Below, in pieces: positions 36,409-45,780 of a DNA stretch of 64,000 bases. The notes under the pieces were generated by a model, which was not told the DNA's origin, did not search any database, and was given only the letters and a program-made list of their open reading frames with translations. Numbering within the stretch: the first letter of the stretch is position 1; every line of letters starts with the position of its first letter. The DNA is from Photobacterium sp. TY1-4 (GTDB taxonomy: Bacteria > Pseudomonadota > Gammaproteobacteria > Enterobacterales > Vibrionaceae): positions 682,001 through 746,000 of the forward strand of contig NZ_CP099735.1 of assembly GCF_025398175.1 (NCBI RefSeq), in the 5' to 3' direction. Position numbers and translations under genes: made by a program.

Positions 36409-38325
36409 TTAGTCCTGGCCGCGCTGACGCCACAGGGTGATCAGGTTGTGATAGTTGGCTTTGACTTGCTGAATGAGTTGGTCATCATCAATACTGCCGG
36501 CCAGCCACTCGCGGGACGGTTGACCAAACAGGGTCCGCCCGACTGCAAATCCTTTCACAAGCGGCTGATCCGCAGCGGCTGCAAACCCGGTTTTCAGCTC
36601 CTCCTGCGGCGCATCAAGCCCCAGCAGCACCACGCCATGACAGAAAGCATCGCGCTCGGCAACGAGATCGGAGACCTGCTGCCAGCTTTGTGCCGACATC
36701 GGCGGTAGTTTCCACCAGTCCGGTTTCACGCCCAGATTGTAGAAGCGTTGCATGGCCCGAAGATAGAGCGCATCACTTCTTTCCATGTCGGCCGGCAGGA
36801 TCACTTCCAGCAAGAGTTCATGGCCGGACTTACAACAGGCCTCGTAAACTTCTTTAACCTTGCTTTCCTGACGCAACCGGGTTGGGTGATCATCTTCCGG
36901 GTGGAAGAACACCAGGCATTTCACAATGTGCTCCAACGGCCAGTCGACCAGCTGAGAGCCGATGTTCCCGTGCTCCAGCTCCAGCGGACGCGAGCCCGGT
37001 AGCTCAATCGGCCGGCCGATCCACCAGCCCTGACCGGTAATTTCATTGAGCACGTCCTGGCCAAATGTACTGTCACACAGCAAGCCGGCTTTGCCTTGCA
37101 ACCCGGCTTCTTCCGCCACGGCCTGGCTGGCTTTGAGGATCAATTGTTTCAGCGGTTTGATGCGGGACACATCGGCACCGACAGCACGAGCCATATCGAC
37201 AAACTGGATCCGGTGGTCAAACGCCATCACGCACAGTTCATCCCACGCTTTATCGCGGGTCGTAACCCGGTGCAGATGATTCAGCTCAGCGTCCAGATCC
37301 GGGCGCGGCACCGCTTCAGCACGCGCGAGATAATTATCCAGTTCAATCTTGGTTGGCATCGCCGGGGCACAGCCATGACGGGAAACAACCAGCGCCCCAC
37401 AGGCATTGGCGTAGGCACATGCCTGCTCCCAGCTCTCACCGTTAAGGTATCCGCGCAGCAAACCGGACATGAATGCATCACCGGCCCCCAGCACGTTCAG
37501 TACATCGACGCGCACGCCGTGAATCGTGATCCCTTCATCCAGGGTATCGGGGATCGCGCCAGAGAACACTGAGCAGCCGAGCGGCCCGCGCTTACAGACA
37601 AATTCAGCCTGGGAAACTTCGCGTACCTTACGCAACGCCTCGACAGTATCGGTCGAACCACCGGCAATATGAAATTCTTCCTCGGTACCGACAATCAGGT
37701 CAAACAACCCGAGCACTTCCATCAGCTGTGCTGTGACTTGCTCTGATTCGATGAAACGCGTCTCGCCGTCACCGAGTGAAGTCAGGCCCCAGAGTACCGG
37801 GCGGTAGTCAATATCCAACGCAGTTTTAACGCCATTGCGACGGGCATATTTCAGCGCGGTCAGCACGGCTTCACGGGTTTTCGGGTGGGACAAATGGGTG
37901 CCGGTGATCGCCAGGCAGCGTGCAGAGGCAATGTACTCTTCAGTAAAATCTTCACTGGTGATTGCCATGTCCGCGCAATTATCACGATAGAAAATCAGCG
38001 GAAACGTATCTTCGTCTTTGATGCCCAGGATCACTAGGCCGGTCAGACGATCTTTATCGGTGATCAGGTGGCTGGTATCACAACCGACCCGCGCCAACTC
38101 CTCACGCAAAAATCGACCCATGTGCTCATCCCCGACCCGGGCCAGCATGGACGATTTCAGCCCCTGGCGCGCAGTGCCGAACGCCACATTGCCCGATGAA
38201 CCGCCCAGGTATTTGTTAAATGAGCCCATATCTTCCAGTCGGGCACCAATCTGCTGACCGTATAAATCGACCGCGATCCGGCCCATACAAATCACATCAA
38301 ATTTTTTTTCGGTATTCACTTCCAT
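36409..38325 (-). CDS. iolC: Bifunctional IolC: 5-dehydro-2-deoxygluconokinase fused to DUF2090 aldolase
   Basis: The 638-residue protein is a fusion. Residues about 8-330 form a PfkB sugar kinase (CMGRIAVDLYGQQIGARLED near 12, LGGSSGNVAFGTAR near 40, and the catalytic NVLGAGDAFMSGLLRGY near 276). Residues about 345-638 are a DUF2090 domain (WDELCVMAFDHRIQFVDMA near 359) believed to act as 5-dehydro-2-deoxyphosphogluconate aldolase (IolJ role). Together they phosphorylate and cleave the intermediate to DHAP and malonate semialdehyde. No separate iolJ is seen, consistent with the fusion. Operators lie 135 and 325 bp upstream. Confidence 0.92.
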   Translation of the reverse strand: MEVNTEKKFDVICMGRIAVDLYGQQIGARLEDMGSFNKYLGGSSGNVAFGTARQGLKSSMLARVGDEHMGRFLREELARVGCDTSHLITDKDRLTGLVILGIKDEDTFPLIFYRDNCADMAITSEDFTEEYIASARCLAITGTHLSHPKTREAVLTALKYARRNGVKTALDIDYRPVLWGLTSLGDGETRFIESEQVTAQLMEVLGLFDLIVGTEEEFHIAGGSTDTVEALRKVREVSQAEFVCKRGPLGCSVFSGAIPDTLDEGITIHGVRVDVLNVLGAGDAFMSGLLRGYLNGESWEQACAYANACGALVVSRHGCAPAMPTKIELDNYLARAEAVPRPDLDAELNHLHRVTTRDKAWDELCVMAFDHRIQFVDMARAVGADVSRIKPLKQLILKASQAVAEEAGLQGKAGLLCDSTFGQDVLNEITGQGWWIGRPIELPGSRPLELEHGNIGSQLVDWPLEHIVKCLVFFHPEDDHPTRLRQESKVKEVYEACCKSGHELLLEVILPADMERSDALYLRAMQRFYNLGVKPDWWKLPPMSAQSWQQVSDLVAERDAFCHGVVLLGLDAPQEELKTGFAAAADQPLVKGFAVGRTLFGQPSREWLAGSIDDDQLIQQVKANYHNLITLWRQRGQD

Positions 38326-38459
38326 AGCTCCTTAACAGCTCCTGCCTTACACCAGCGGCGTGTGGGCCCTGAATGCCTGCCAGCACAAGCAACCGGGTTG
38401 CCTCTGCTTTCACGCTGGGTGACTGCAAAGCACCATTTGTTTCGATACATCATTTATAC

Positions 38460-38473
38460 GAAATATTTATTTT
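38460..38473. promoter_or_regulatory. Putative inositol-regulator operator (iolC, proximal)
   Basis: GAAATATTTATTTT matches GAAAT-N4-ATTTC with one mismatch at the last base. It is 135 bp upstream of iolC. Confidence 0.65.
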
Positions 38474-38649
38474 ATTTTCAATCAATTTAAAAACAAGCAT
38501 TTCATTATGTGATCTCACAGGAAGTTTCGGTCTACCGCTCGTCATCACTGGCCTTGGCTGGCACTGACAGGAAGGCACCTGGTTCACCCGACTCCGCCTT
38601 CCCAACCGGTGTCGAAGCCAAACGGCAGTTCATCGAAACCGCCTAAAAT

Positions 38650-38663
38650 GAAATGTGCATTTC
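38650..38663. promoter_or_regulatory. Putative inositol-regulator operator (iolC, distal)
   Basis: GAAATGTGCATTTC is a perfect match to GAAAT-N4-ATTTC, 190 bp from the proximal site. The spacing could allow DNA looping. Confidence 0.75.
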
Positions 38664-38698
38664 ACCATGCGAACTGAGACAACAACGGCCTAAAAAAA

Positions 38699-38737
38699 CA
38701 GCCCTGTATTCAGCAACGCGCTTTGAATACAGGGCTG
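38699..38737 (-). terminator. Rho-independent terminator of iolD
   Basis: A 13-bp stem, CAGCCCTGTATTC with its complement, is followed on the minus strand by TTTTTTTA. Confidence 0.9.
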
Positions 38738-38792
38738 TGATCGCCTAATGCAAATGAGCAGCGCTCACCGCCCCTCACTGCCATCGCAAGTA

Positions 38793-40727
38793 TTAATACT
38801 GCCTTGCCTTGGTCTCAAGCACCTGTTGAATCGATTCTGCCGCCGCAACCACGTCCGGGTTCTCGGCCACCTGGGCGGTGCCGGTACGCCACCAGGACTC
38901 ATAGCCATGGGTCATGGTTTTCGGTAGCACTTTAATATCAATCAGGGTTGAAACCGGCTGTTGTCTGGCATCTTCCAGCGCAGCGAGCAACTCGGCTTCA
39001 GTGTGAACCGTATACCCTTTACAGCCATAACTTTCGGCATTCTTGGCAAAATCGACTTTCACCAGGTTGCCGGTCATGCCGCCGGTCGCCGGATCGCGAT
39101 GGCGGTTTTCCGTACCGAAACTCCCCATCCCCTGGCTCATTTGCAGATTATTGATACAGCCGAAACCGGCATTATCAAACAGCAACACCGTGATTTTCAG
39201 CCCTTCCTGGATCGCAGTCTGGAGCTCCGAGTGCAACATCATGTAGGAGCCATCGCCGACCATCGCGTAAACCGGCTGCTGCGGACGGGCAATTTTTGCC
39301 CCGACGGATGCCGCAATTTCATAGCCCATGCAGGAATAACCGTATTCCATGTGATAGGTATCCGGCTGTTTCGGCTGCCAGACCCGTTGCAGATCGCCCG
39401 GCAGCGAGCCCGCCGCACCAACGATAATCGCATCGTCTTCAAGATGTTGATCCAGCAATCCCAGCACCCGAGTCTGGGTCAGGCGGGTTTGCAGCGCATC
39501 GCTGTATTCCGGCAGTTTGTCATCCAGCTGGCCTGCAATCTCAGGGGAAAACCCTTCCTGATATTCAACCGCAAACAAACGCGCCAGTTCTGCGTTCCAG
39601 GCCGCTTTGGCGTCGGTAATTTCATCACGGTAACTGCTGCGATAGTCAGCCTCAGCCAGCTGCAGCCCAATCGCACTCATCGCTACTTGGGCATCGGCCA
39701 CCACCGCGGTGGCATCCAGTTTATGAGCATCGAACTCGGCCACGTTCAGGGTCAGGAATTCAACCTCAGGGTGCTGGAACAAAGATTTCGAGGCTGTGGT
39801 GAAATCAGTAAAGCGGGTCCCGACCCCGATCACCAGGTCCGCCTCTTTAGCAATCAGGTTGGCAGCCAGGCCACCGGTGGTTCCCACGCCGCCCAGGTTC
39901 AGCTCATGTTCGGAGACAATCGCGCTTTTGCCCGCCTGCGTTTCGCCAAACGGGATATTGAACTGCTCGGCAAACTGACGAAATGCCTCATGCGCTTCGC
40001 TGTAGCGAACCCCGCCGCCGCAAATCAGCATCGGTTTCTTCTTGCGGCGGATCAGTTCGACCGCATCCTGAATCATGGCTTCCGTTGCCGGACGGCGCTC
40101 AATCCGGTGCACCCGTTTTTGGAAGAAATACTCAGGGAAATCGAACGCTTCCCCCTGTACATCCTGCGGCAAACAGACCGTGACTGCGCCGGTATCTGCC
40201 GGATCCGTCAGTACCCGCATCGCATTGATCATCGCCGACATCAATTGCTCAGGTCGGGACACCCGATCCCAGTAGCGTGACACCGGACGGAAACAGTCAT
40301 TGGTACTGATCGTATTGTCATGATATTGCTCGACCTGCTGTAACACCGGATCCGGCTGGCGGGTCGCGAACACATCTCCCGGCAGAAACAGAACCGGAAT
40401 GCGGTTTGCCGTAGCAGTTGCAGCAGCCGTGACCATATTCGCCGCACCCGGACCAACCGAAGAGGTCACAGCGTAGATTTTCTTACGCTTGTGCTGCTTG
40501 GCAAACCCCATCGCAATGTGGGCCATACCCTGTTCATTACAGCCCTGATGGACCACCAGCTCGCCGGCATCCTGCTCCAGTGCCTGGCCCAAACCAACAA
40601 CATTCCCGTGCCCGAAAATGGTAAACACGCCGTGGATCAATCGATGTTGCTCACCGTCCACTTCGACATATTGCTGATTCATAAACTTCACCAGCGCCTG
40701 GGCGGTCGTCATTCGTAAGGTGCTCAT
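38793..40727 (-). CDS. iolD: 3D-(3,5/4)-Trihydroxycyclohexane-1,2-dione hydrolase IolD
   Basis: The 644-residue thiamine-diphosphate enzyme of the acetolactate synthase family has the N-terminal [17 protein letters not shown] near residue 37 and [14 protein letters not shown] containing the catalytic glutamate near 68. The C-terminal ThDP motif begins [13 protein letters not shown] and ends in [10 protein letters not shown] near 500-535. IolD opens the ring to 5-deoxy-glucuronate. I start at 40727, which has GGAGAG at a proper distance; the ATG at 40751 does not. It is transcribed alone and divergently from iolB across a region with two operators. Confidence 0.93.
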   Translation of the reverse strand: MSTLRMTTAQALVKFMNQQYVEVDGEQHRLIHGVFTIFGHGNVVGLGQALEQDAGELVVHQGCNEQGMAHIAMGFAKQHKRKKIYAVTSSVGPGAANMVTAAATATANRIPVLFLPGDVFATRQPDPVLQQVEQYHDNTISTNDCFRPVSRYWDRVSRPEQLMSAMINAMRVLTDPADTGAVTVCLPQDVQGEAFDFPEYFFQKRVHRIERRPATEAMIQDAVELIRRKKKPMLICGGGVRYSEAHEAFRQFAEQFNIPFGETQAGKSAIVSEHELNLGGVGTTGGLAANLIAKEADLVIGVGTRFTDFTTASKSLFQHPEVEFLTLNVAEFDAHKLDATAVVADAQVAMSAIGLQLAEADYRSSYRDEITDAKAAWNAELARLFAVEYQEGFSPEIAGQLDDKLPEYSDALQTRLTQTRVLGLLDQHLEDDAIIVGAAGSLPGDLQRVWQPKQPDTYHMEYGYSCMGYEIAASVGAKIARPQQPVYAMVGDGSYMMLHSELQTAIQEGLKITVLLFDNAGFGCINNLQMSQGMGSFGTENRHRDPATGGMTGNLVKVDFAKNAESYGCKGYTVHTEAELLAALEDARQQPVSTLIDIKVLPKTMTHGYESWWRTGTAQVAENPDVVAAAESIQQVLETKARQY

Positions 40728-40867
40728 ACCACTGTCTCTCCAATAAATCATATCCTGGCAGAATCCATCCTGATTGCCTGCGGAAGCCGGTTCTGCCTCA
40801 TCCGAGGGATCGTTTCACTTGATTGAAATCACTATATGGAACATTTTTTTCATTTCAAGATAATTAT

Positions 40868-40881
40868 GAAATATCAACTTC
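40868..40881. promoter_or_regulatory. Putative inositol-regulator operator (iolD side)
   Basis: GAAATATCAACTTC matches GAAAT-N4-ATTTC with one mismatch, 141 bp upstream of iolD. Confidence 0.6.
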
Positions 40882-41041
40882 TTTTGTGATCCGGGTCGGC
40901 CTTCAATGTACTTGTCCATCCCGCATCAAGGATTCATGCGTCTGACTGACAACTGGCACCTCGCTGCGCTTCATCACCGAAATGCACCTGATGCTTTGCT
41001 GTGAGTGCGACATGTTCGCAATTTCATGATCACTCGGAGTT

Positions 41042-41055
41042 GAAATAAAAATTCC
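41042..41055. promoter_or_regulatory. Putative inositol-regulator operator (iolB side)
   Basis: GAAATAAAAATTCC matches GAAAT-N4-ATTTC with one mismatch, 91 bp before the iolB start. Confidence 0.65.
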
Positions 41056-41145
41056 ACATGGTAGATTAAATGAAAGTTTGAAATCAGATCATACCCTTTA
41101 ACAGGAAGCGAGGGTGCCCGTGCCCCACGCAAGCAGAGGTCCAGG

Positions 41146-41970
41146 ATGTCCAAATTACTATCAAAATATCATGCGCCCGACGCACAAGGCCGGACGCAGC
41201 ACATTACCCCCGCATCTGCAGCATGGAAATATGTCGGATTTGAGGTATTTGAACTCGAAGTTGGCCAACGAATCGACATGCCGGCCTCTGAGTGTGAAGT
41301 CTGCCTGGTGCTGGTCGCTGGTAAAGCGACGATCAGCACTCCGACCGCGACCTTTGAAAATATCGGGGATCGCATGGATCCGTTTGAGCGCAAAAAGCCT
41401 TACGCGGTGTATGTGACGCAGGGGGAAAGTTATGCCGTGGTGGCCAATACGGCGCTGGAACTGGCGGTCTGTCAGGCACCGGGGAAAGGCACTTACCCGA
41501 CCCGCTTAATTGCCCCGGATGCTATCGGCGCCGAGCAACGCGGCCATGGCAATAACCAGCGTTATGTCCATAACATCCTGCCGGATGACCAGGCGGCCGA
41601 TAGCTTGTTAGTGGTGGAAGTCTATACCGATGAAGGAAACACCAGCTCCTACCCAAGCCACAAGCATGATCAGGATAATGAACCACACGAAACTTATCTG
41701 GAAGAAACTTATTATCACCGTCTGAATCCTTCCCAGGGCTTTTGCATGCAGCGGGTATACACCGATGACCGATCACTGGATGAATCAATGGCCGTGTACA
41801 ACAAGGATGTGGTGATGGCACCGAAAGGCTATCACCCGGTTGCCACCCTGGCCGGCTACGACAGTTACTACCTGAACGTCATGGCCGGGCCGACCCGAAA
41901 ATGGCTCTTTACCTGGGAAGAAGACCACAACTGGGTCAACAGCCCGGCTTACGCTGAAAAGCACGTCTAA
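41146..41970 (+). CDS. iolB: 5-Deoxy-glucuronate isomerase IolB
   Basis: The 274-residue bicupin protein has the IolB core: SLLVVEVYTDEGNTSSYPSH near residue 146 followed by KHDQDNEPHETYLEETYYH, which supplies the metal-binding His/Glu set, and VMAPKGYHPVATLAGYDSYY near 223. It isomerises 5-deoxy-glucuronate to 2-deoxy-5-keto-gluconate. It is a single-gene unit, with a terminator just downstream. Confidence 0.93.
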   Translation: MSKLLSKYHAPDAQGRTQHITPASAAWKYVGFEVFELEVGQRIDMPASECEVCLVLVAGKATISTPTATFENIGDRMDPFERKKPYAVYVTQGESYAVVANTALELAVCQAPGKGTYPTRLIAPDAIGAEQRGHGNNQRYVHNILPDDQAADSLLVVEVYTDEGNTSSYPSHKHDQDNEPHETYLEETYYHRLNPSQGFCMQRVYTDDRSLDESMAVYNKDVVMAPKGYHPVATLAGYDSYYLNVMAGPTRKWLFTWEEDHNWVNSPAYAEKHV

Positions 41971-42003
41971 CCCCATTCTCTACCTTTGTTGATGTTGTTT
42001 ATT

Positions 42004-42022
42004 GCCCTGCTCACGTCAGGGC
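42004..42022 (+). terminator. Rho-independent terminator of iolB
   Basis: Stem GCCCTG/CAGGGC is followed by TTTTTTATTT. Confidence 0.9.
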
Positions 42023-42041
42023 TTTTTTATTTGTGTGCCGA

Positions 42042-42386
42042 TTAATGATCGATTGCCGTCGAAAATACATTAATGATCACGGTGCCAAGCAGAATCAAGG
42101 CAATGCCGACTATCGCGTACCCATCCAACTTCTGGCCATGCAATAACCAGGCAATCAACGCGACCAGTACGATCCCTGCACCGCACCAAATCGCATACGC
42201 CACGCCCAAAGGCATGTTCTGCACCGTCAGAGACAGCAGGTAAAACGCCAGACCATAGCCCACCAAGACACCGGCGGTGGGCACAACCGCAGTAAACTGA
42301 TTGGTTCTGGGCAACCACGAAGTCGCCAACACTTCTAAGACAATGGCAAACGATAGAGTTACAAGTGGCGGGAGAGATGACAACAT
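42042..42386 (-). CDS. Small multidrug resistance (SMR) family transporter
   Basis: The 114-residue protein has four hydrophobic helices. The essential SMR glutamate lies in helix one (LSFAIVLEVLATSWLP, near residue 18) and the conserved GVAYAIWCGAGIVLVALIAW segment near 60. SMR pumps export cationic drugs or polyamine-like compounds in exchange for protons and work as dimers. I start at 42386 (MLSSLPPL), which gives the usual length; an in-frame ATG at 42446 would add a 20-residue hydrophobic leader. No partner SMR gene is present. Confidence 0.85.
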   Translation of the reverse strand: MLSSLPPLVTLSFAIVLEVLATSWLPRTNQFTAVVPTAGVLVGYGLAFYLLSLTVQNMPLGVAYAIWCGAGIVLVALIAWLLHGQKLDGYAIVGIALILLGTVIINVFSTAIDH

Positions 42387-42550
42387 CACAATCTTCACAA
42401 GAAATACAAAAACATGCTTGATAAAGATATGTCGCGAAAAAGTCAACTCAATACGTTTGCCACTTCAACATTATACATCGGGCCTCATGCATTAAAGGCC
42501 CGCTTTGAGCATGAAAGATGGGACAGGATTCTCGTTGATGACCACATCAT

Positions 42551-43750
42551 TCACACCGGCACTTCAGATTCTTCGCTTTTGTCCCGATTAAACCAGACAT
42601 AAAGTGATGTACTGACCAGCAAGCAGAGCAGCACCCCATAAACCCACTGCCCGATCTCGGCATAGAGCCCCGCGCCAATCAGGGGACCGACGATAAATCC
42701 CAGAGACATTGCCGCCTGGAGCGCACCTGTGACTTGTCCCTGAAGCTGCCCGGTGACAGACAGGGATGCCTTGCTGACAATGCCCGGATAGACAAATCCG
42801 AAACCAACGCCTAAGGCAGCGAACGCTATCATCACGGCCACCAGCCCTTGTCCGGCGATAAAGACAGTCAACGAAATCATTATCGACACGAGTCCAATCG
42901 TGATCAGTTGCTGACCACTAAACTGCCATCTCTGAATCATCACCCCTTGGCAAATGACCGAGGCAACCGCACAAACCATAAAAGCAATCCCGACCCACTG
43001 CGCAGTCGTCACGGCGTCAAAAGATAATAAATCTTGCAAAGAAAAAGCGATCGTTTGCTGAATTGCGGAGAAGATTGCATAGACCGTCAGCATCAACAGG
43101 AAATACGGACGAATTCTGGCATCACGAAAACGGAGCTTTTCATTCCCCCCGGATTGCTGTTTTTGAGTGACGGGCGCTTCGTGCAGATGCTTGGCGGCAA
43201 AGGGGAGCGGCAACAACATAATCAACGCACTCAACACAATCGGCACCAGAATGCCAACCGAGACCAGCGCACTGCCTACCGCAGGACCGAGAATCATCCC
43301 AAGCCCGAACATCATGCCGATCATCGCCATTTTGGCCGGACGCTCTTCAGCACTCGTATGGGAAATCAGATAAGTCTGTGCCGCAGGCAAAATTGCAGAC
43401 GTGAAAAAGGCAAACAAACAACGGGTCAGGACCAATAGCAGAAATACAGCGACAACGGACATAGTCGTGTCTATCGCCAACCAGAGCACGCCGGCAAATG
43501 CCATATTAAAGAAACCATAGCCTGCAACGCCCTGGATCAGGGATGACTTACTGCCTGCTTTGTCCACCCGACGTCCCCAGAACGGAGACACAACAAAAGA
43601 AATAAATGCCGCAGTACTGATCACCAAACCGGCTTGCAGCTCTGTCATCATTAATTCGCGGGACAGAGCCGGGAAAATGGCAAAAACAATCGACTGTCCG
43701 GCTCCGACCATTAACAGGAAAAAGTAGATAAAACCAAATTGAATACGCAT
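42551..43750 (-). CDS. MFS transporter, possible Fur-regulated exporter
   Basis: The 399-residue protein has about 12 membrane segments and an MFS motif A, SPFWGRRVDKAGSKSS, near residue 55. The overall type resembles drug/siderophore exporters such as the EntS and Bcr/TetA groups. A Fur-box-like site lies about 45 bp upstream of its start, so iron-responsive expression is plausible. No siderophore biosynthesis genes are in the window. Substrate unknown. Confidence 0.82.
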   Translation of the reverse strand: MRIQFGFIYFFLLMVGAGQSIVFAIFPALSRELMMTELQAGLVISTAAFISFVVSPFWGRRVDKAGSKSSLIQGVAGYGFFNMAFAGVLWLAIDTTMSVVAVFLLLVLTRCLFAFFTSAILPAAQTYLISHTSAEERPAKMAMIGMMFGLGMILGPAVGSALVSVGILVPIVLSALIMLLPLPFAAKHLHEAPVTQKQQSGGNEKLRFRDARIRPYFLLMLTVYAIFSAIQQTIAFSLQDLLSFDAVTTAQWVGIAFMVCAVASVICQGVMIQRWQFSGQQLITIGLVSIMISLTVFIAGQGLVAVMIAFAALGVGFGFVYPGIVSKASLSVTGQLQGQVTGALQAAMSLGFIVGPLIGAGLYAEIGQWVYGVLLCLLVSTSLYVWFNRDKSEESEVPV

Positions 43751-44073
43751 AACCCCAGCCTGAACACCATCCGATGATGAACGGATCTTACACGATAATA
43801 ATTCTCAATTTTATTTAAAATAAGCAACTTCATGCTTATTGATATAAAGAAATGAACTAAATAAGAACTATATCTCATTAATTTCGCGGGGATTTCACCT
43901 GATTCAACGACTCTGGTTTTAAGAAATTCCAAACGGTTATAAAAAACAATCTGTTATGCCATTTTTCACATCCATCTGTACCTGTTTCCGCGCAACAGCG
44001 AGTGATAGTTTTCTTGACGATGCCGTGCATTGACGCACCGGTGAGCAATATAACCTGGCAATGGACTATCACG
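43751..44073. other. Divergent regulatory region MFS / cysI
   Basis: This 323-bp AT-rich region holds the Fur-box-like site and an inverted repeat AATAAGCA-N6-TGCTTATT at 43819..43840. No gene is seen. Confidence 0.5.
43794..43810. promoter_or_regulatory. Fur-box-like site upstream of the MFS gene
   Basis: GATAATAATTCTCAATT resembles Vibrio Fur boxes (GATAATGATAATCATTATC-type, often AATAATTCTCATT). Assignment is by eye. Confidence 0.5.
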
Positions 44074-45780
44074 ATGAGCAATGAAAAACTCTCTGACAAC
44101 GAAAGACTAAAACAAGAAAGTAAATTATTACGGGGCACCATTACGGAAGATCTGCAAAACCTGATCACCGGTGGCTTTGAAGGCGACAACTTTCAGCTGA
44201 TCCGTTTCCACGGCATGTACCAGCAGGACGACCGGGACATCCGGGCCGAGCGCGTCAAACAAAAACTAGAGCCGTTGCATACCGTGATGCTGCGCGTCCG
44301 CCTGCCGGGCGGGATTATTACACCCAAACAGTGGCTTGGCATTGATGAATTCGCGTCCACCAATACCCAATATGAATCCATCCGTGTCACCAACCGCCAG
44401 GCCGTTCAGTTGCATGGCGTGCTGAAACATGACATCAAACCGGTCCACAAACTGTTAAACCAGCTCGGATTGGATTCCCGTGCAACCGCAGGCGATGTCA
44501 ACCGGAACGTCCTCTGTACCTCGAACCCGATTGAAAGCGCATTGCATCAAACCGCTTATGAATGGGCCAAGAAGATCTCGGAGCACCTGTTGCCCAAAAC
44601 CAATGCCTACGCTGAAGTCTGGCTGGACGGTGAGAAGGTATCCATCGAGAAAGAAGAGGAAACCATTTTAGGCAACAACTACCTGCCGCGTAAGTTCAAA
44701 ACCACGGTCGTGATCCCGCCGCAGAACGACGTCGATGTGCACGCCAATGATTTAAGTTTTGTCGCCATCGGCGAAGGTGATCAGCTGCTCGGCTTTAATG
44801 TTCTGGTCGGGGGTGGCCTGGCCATGACCCACGGCGACAAAACCACCTATCCACGTATGGCCAGCGAATTCGGTTTTATTTCGACCGAACACACGCTGGC
44901 AGTCGCCGAGGCCGTCGTTTCAACCCAGCGCGACTGGGGAAACCGCTCCAATCGCCGGAATGCGAAAACCAAATATACGTTGGATCGCGTCGGGGTGGAG
45001 GCATTCAAGCAAGAGGTTGAGCAACGTGCAGGCGTCCAATTCTCCCCGGTTCACCCCTACGAATTTACGGCCCGCGGAGACCGGATTGGCTGGACCGAAG
45101 GCGTTGACGGCAAACATCACCTCACCCTGTTTATCCCCAGCGGCCGAGTGATTGACACTCCAGAGAAACCACGTAAGCGCGGGATGGCCAAGATCGCGCA
45201 GATCCACCAGGGGGATTTTCGCCTTTCCCCGAACCAGAATGTGATCATTGCCGGCGTGCCATCGGAGCAAAAAGAAGTGATCGATCAGATCGCCCGCGAA
45301 TACGGGCTGATCGACGACACCGTCAGCCTACAGCGCAAAAGCGCCATGGCTTGCGTTTCTTTTCCGACCTGCCCACTGGCTATGGCGGAAGCAGAGCGGG
45401 CATTGCCGGAAATCTCCGCCCAAATTGATCGCATGATGGCGCAGCACCAAATGGCTGAACACCCCTTTGTCTTTCGTATCACCGGCTGCCCGAATGGTTG
45501 CGGCAGGGCGATGTTGGCAGAAGTCGGCCTCGTGGGGCGAGCCCTGAATCGTTACGATTTCTATATTGGCGGCAATGTCATGGGGACCCGTATCCCACGA
45601 CTACACCAGAGCAACATGCCGATTGACGAGATCCTGGCTTTACTCGATGACTACATTGGCCAATGGTCGAAAGACGGAGCGCCGGATGAAGATTTTGGTG
45701 ATTTTGCCATTCGGGTTGGGATCATCAAACCCGTCTACAACTCATCCGTCGATTTTTACGACCTACTAACGGAAGCCTAA
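44074..45780 (+). CDS. cysI: Sulfite reductase hemoprotein subunit CysI (orphan copy)
   Basis: The 568-residue protein matches assimilatory CysI over its length. Near the start are [20 protein letters not shown] and [18 protein letters not shown]. Further on are [20 protein letters not shown] and [20 protein letters not shown]. The siroheme/4Fe-4S cysteines sit in [17 protein letters not shown] (C-x5-C) and [13 protein letters not shown] (C-x3-C). It would reduce sulfite to sulfide with six electrons, normally together with the flavoprotein CysJ. I start at the ATG at 44074, where similarity to CysI begins, though its ribosome-binding site is weak. Neither cysJ nor cysH is adjacent; instead an amidotransferase-like gene follows with no gap. 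Confidence 0.92.
   Translation: MSNEKLSDNERLKQESKLLRGTITEDLQNLITGGFEGDNFQLIRFHGMYQQDDRDIRAERVKQKLEPLHTVMLRVRLPGGIITPKQWLGIDEFASTNTQYESIRVTNRQAVQLHGVLKHDIKPVHKLLNQLGLDSRATAGDVNRNVLCTSNPIESALHQTAYEWAKKISEHLLPKTNAYAEVWLDGEKVSIEKEEETILGNNYLPRKFKTTVVIPPQNDVDVHANDLSFVAIGEGDQLLGFNVLVGGGLAMTHGDKTTYPRMASEFGFISTEHTLAVAEAVVSTQRDWGNRSNRRNAKTKYTLDRVGVEAFKQEVEQRAGVQFSPVHPYEFTARGDRIGWTEGVDGKHHLTLFIPSGRVIDTPEKPRKRGMAKIAQIHQGDFRLSPNQNVIIAGVPSEQKEVIDQIAREYGLIDDTVSLQRKSAMACVSFPTCPLAMAEAERALPEISAQIDRMMAQHQMAEHPFVFRITGCPNGCGRAMLAEVGLVGRALNRYDFYIGGNVMGTRIPRLHQSNMPIDEILALLDDYIGQWSKDGAPDEDFGDFAIRVGIIKPVYNSSVDFYDLLTEA

Larger units (their letters stand above)
38326..38792. other. Intergenic region upstream of iolC
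   Basis: This 467-bp region contains two operator-like sites (38460..38473 and 38650..38663) and the iolD terminator (38699..38737). No gene is seen. Confidence 0.6.
40728..41145. other. Divergent regulatory region iolD / iolB
   Basis: This 418-bp region between divergent genes contains operator-like sites at 40868..40881 and 41042..41055. A weaker GGAACATTTTTTTC sits at 40838. No gene is seen. Confidence 0.6.

Noticed and set aside
38961..40280. Long open frame (439 codons) on the plus strand
   Set aside because: It is antisense to iolD, a well-supported enzyme; composition (rich in Arg, Gln, His) is that of a shadow frame.
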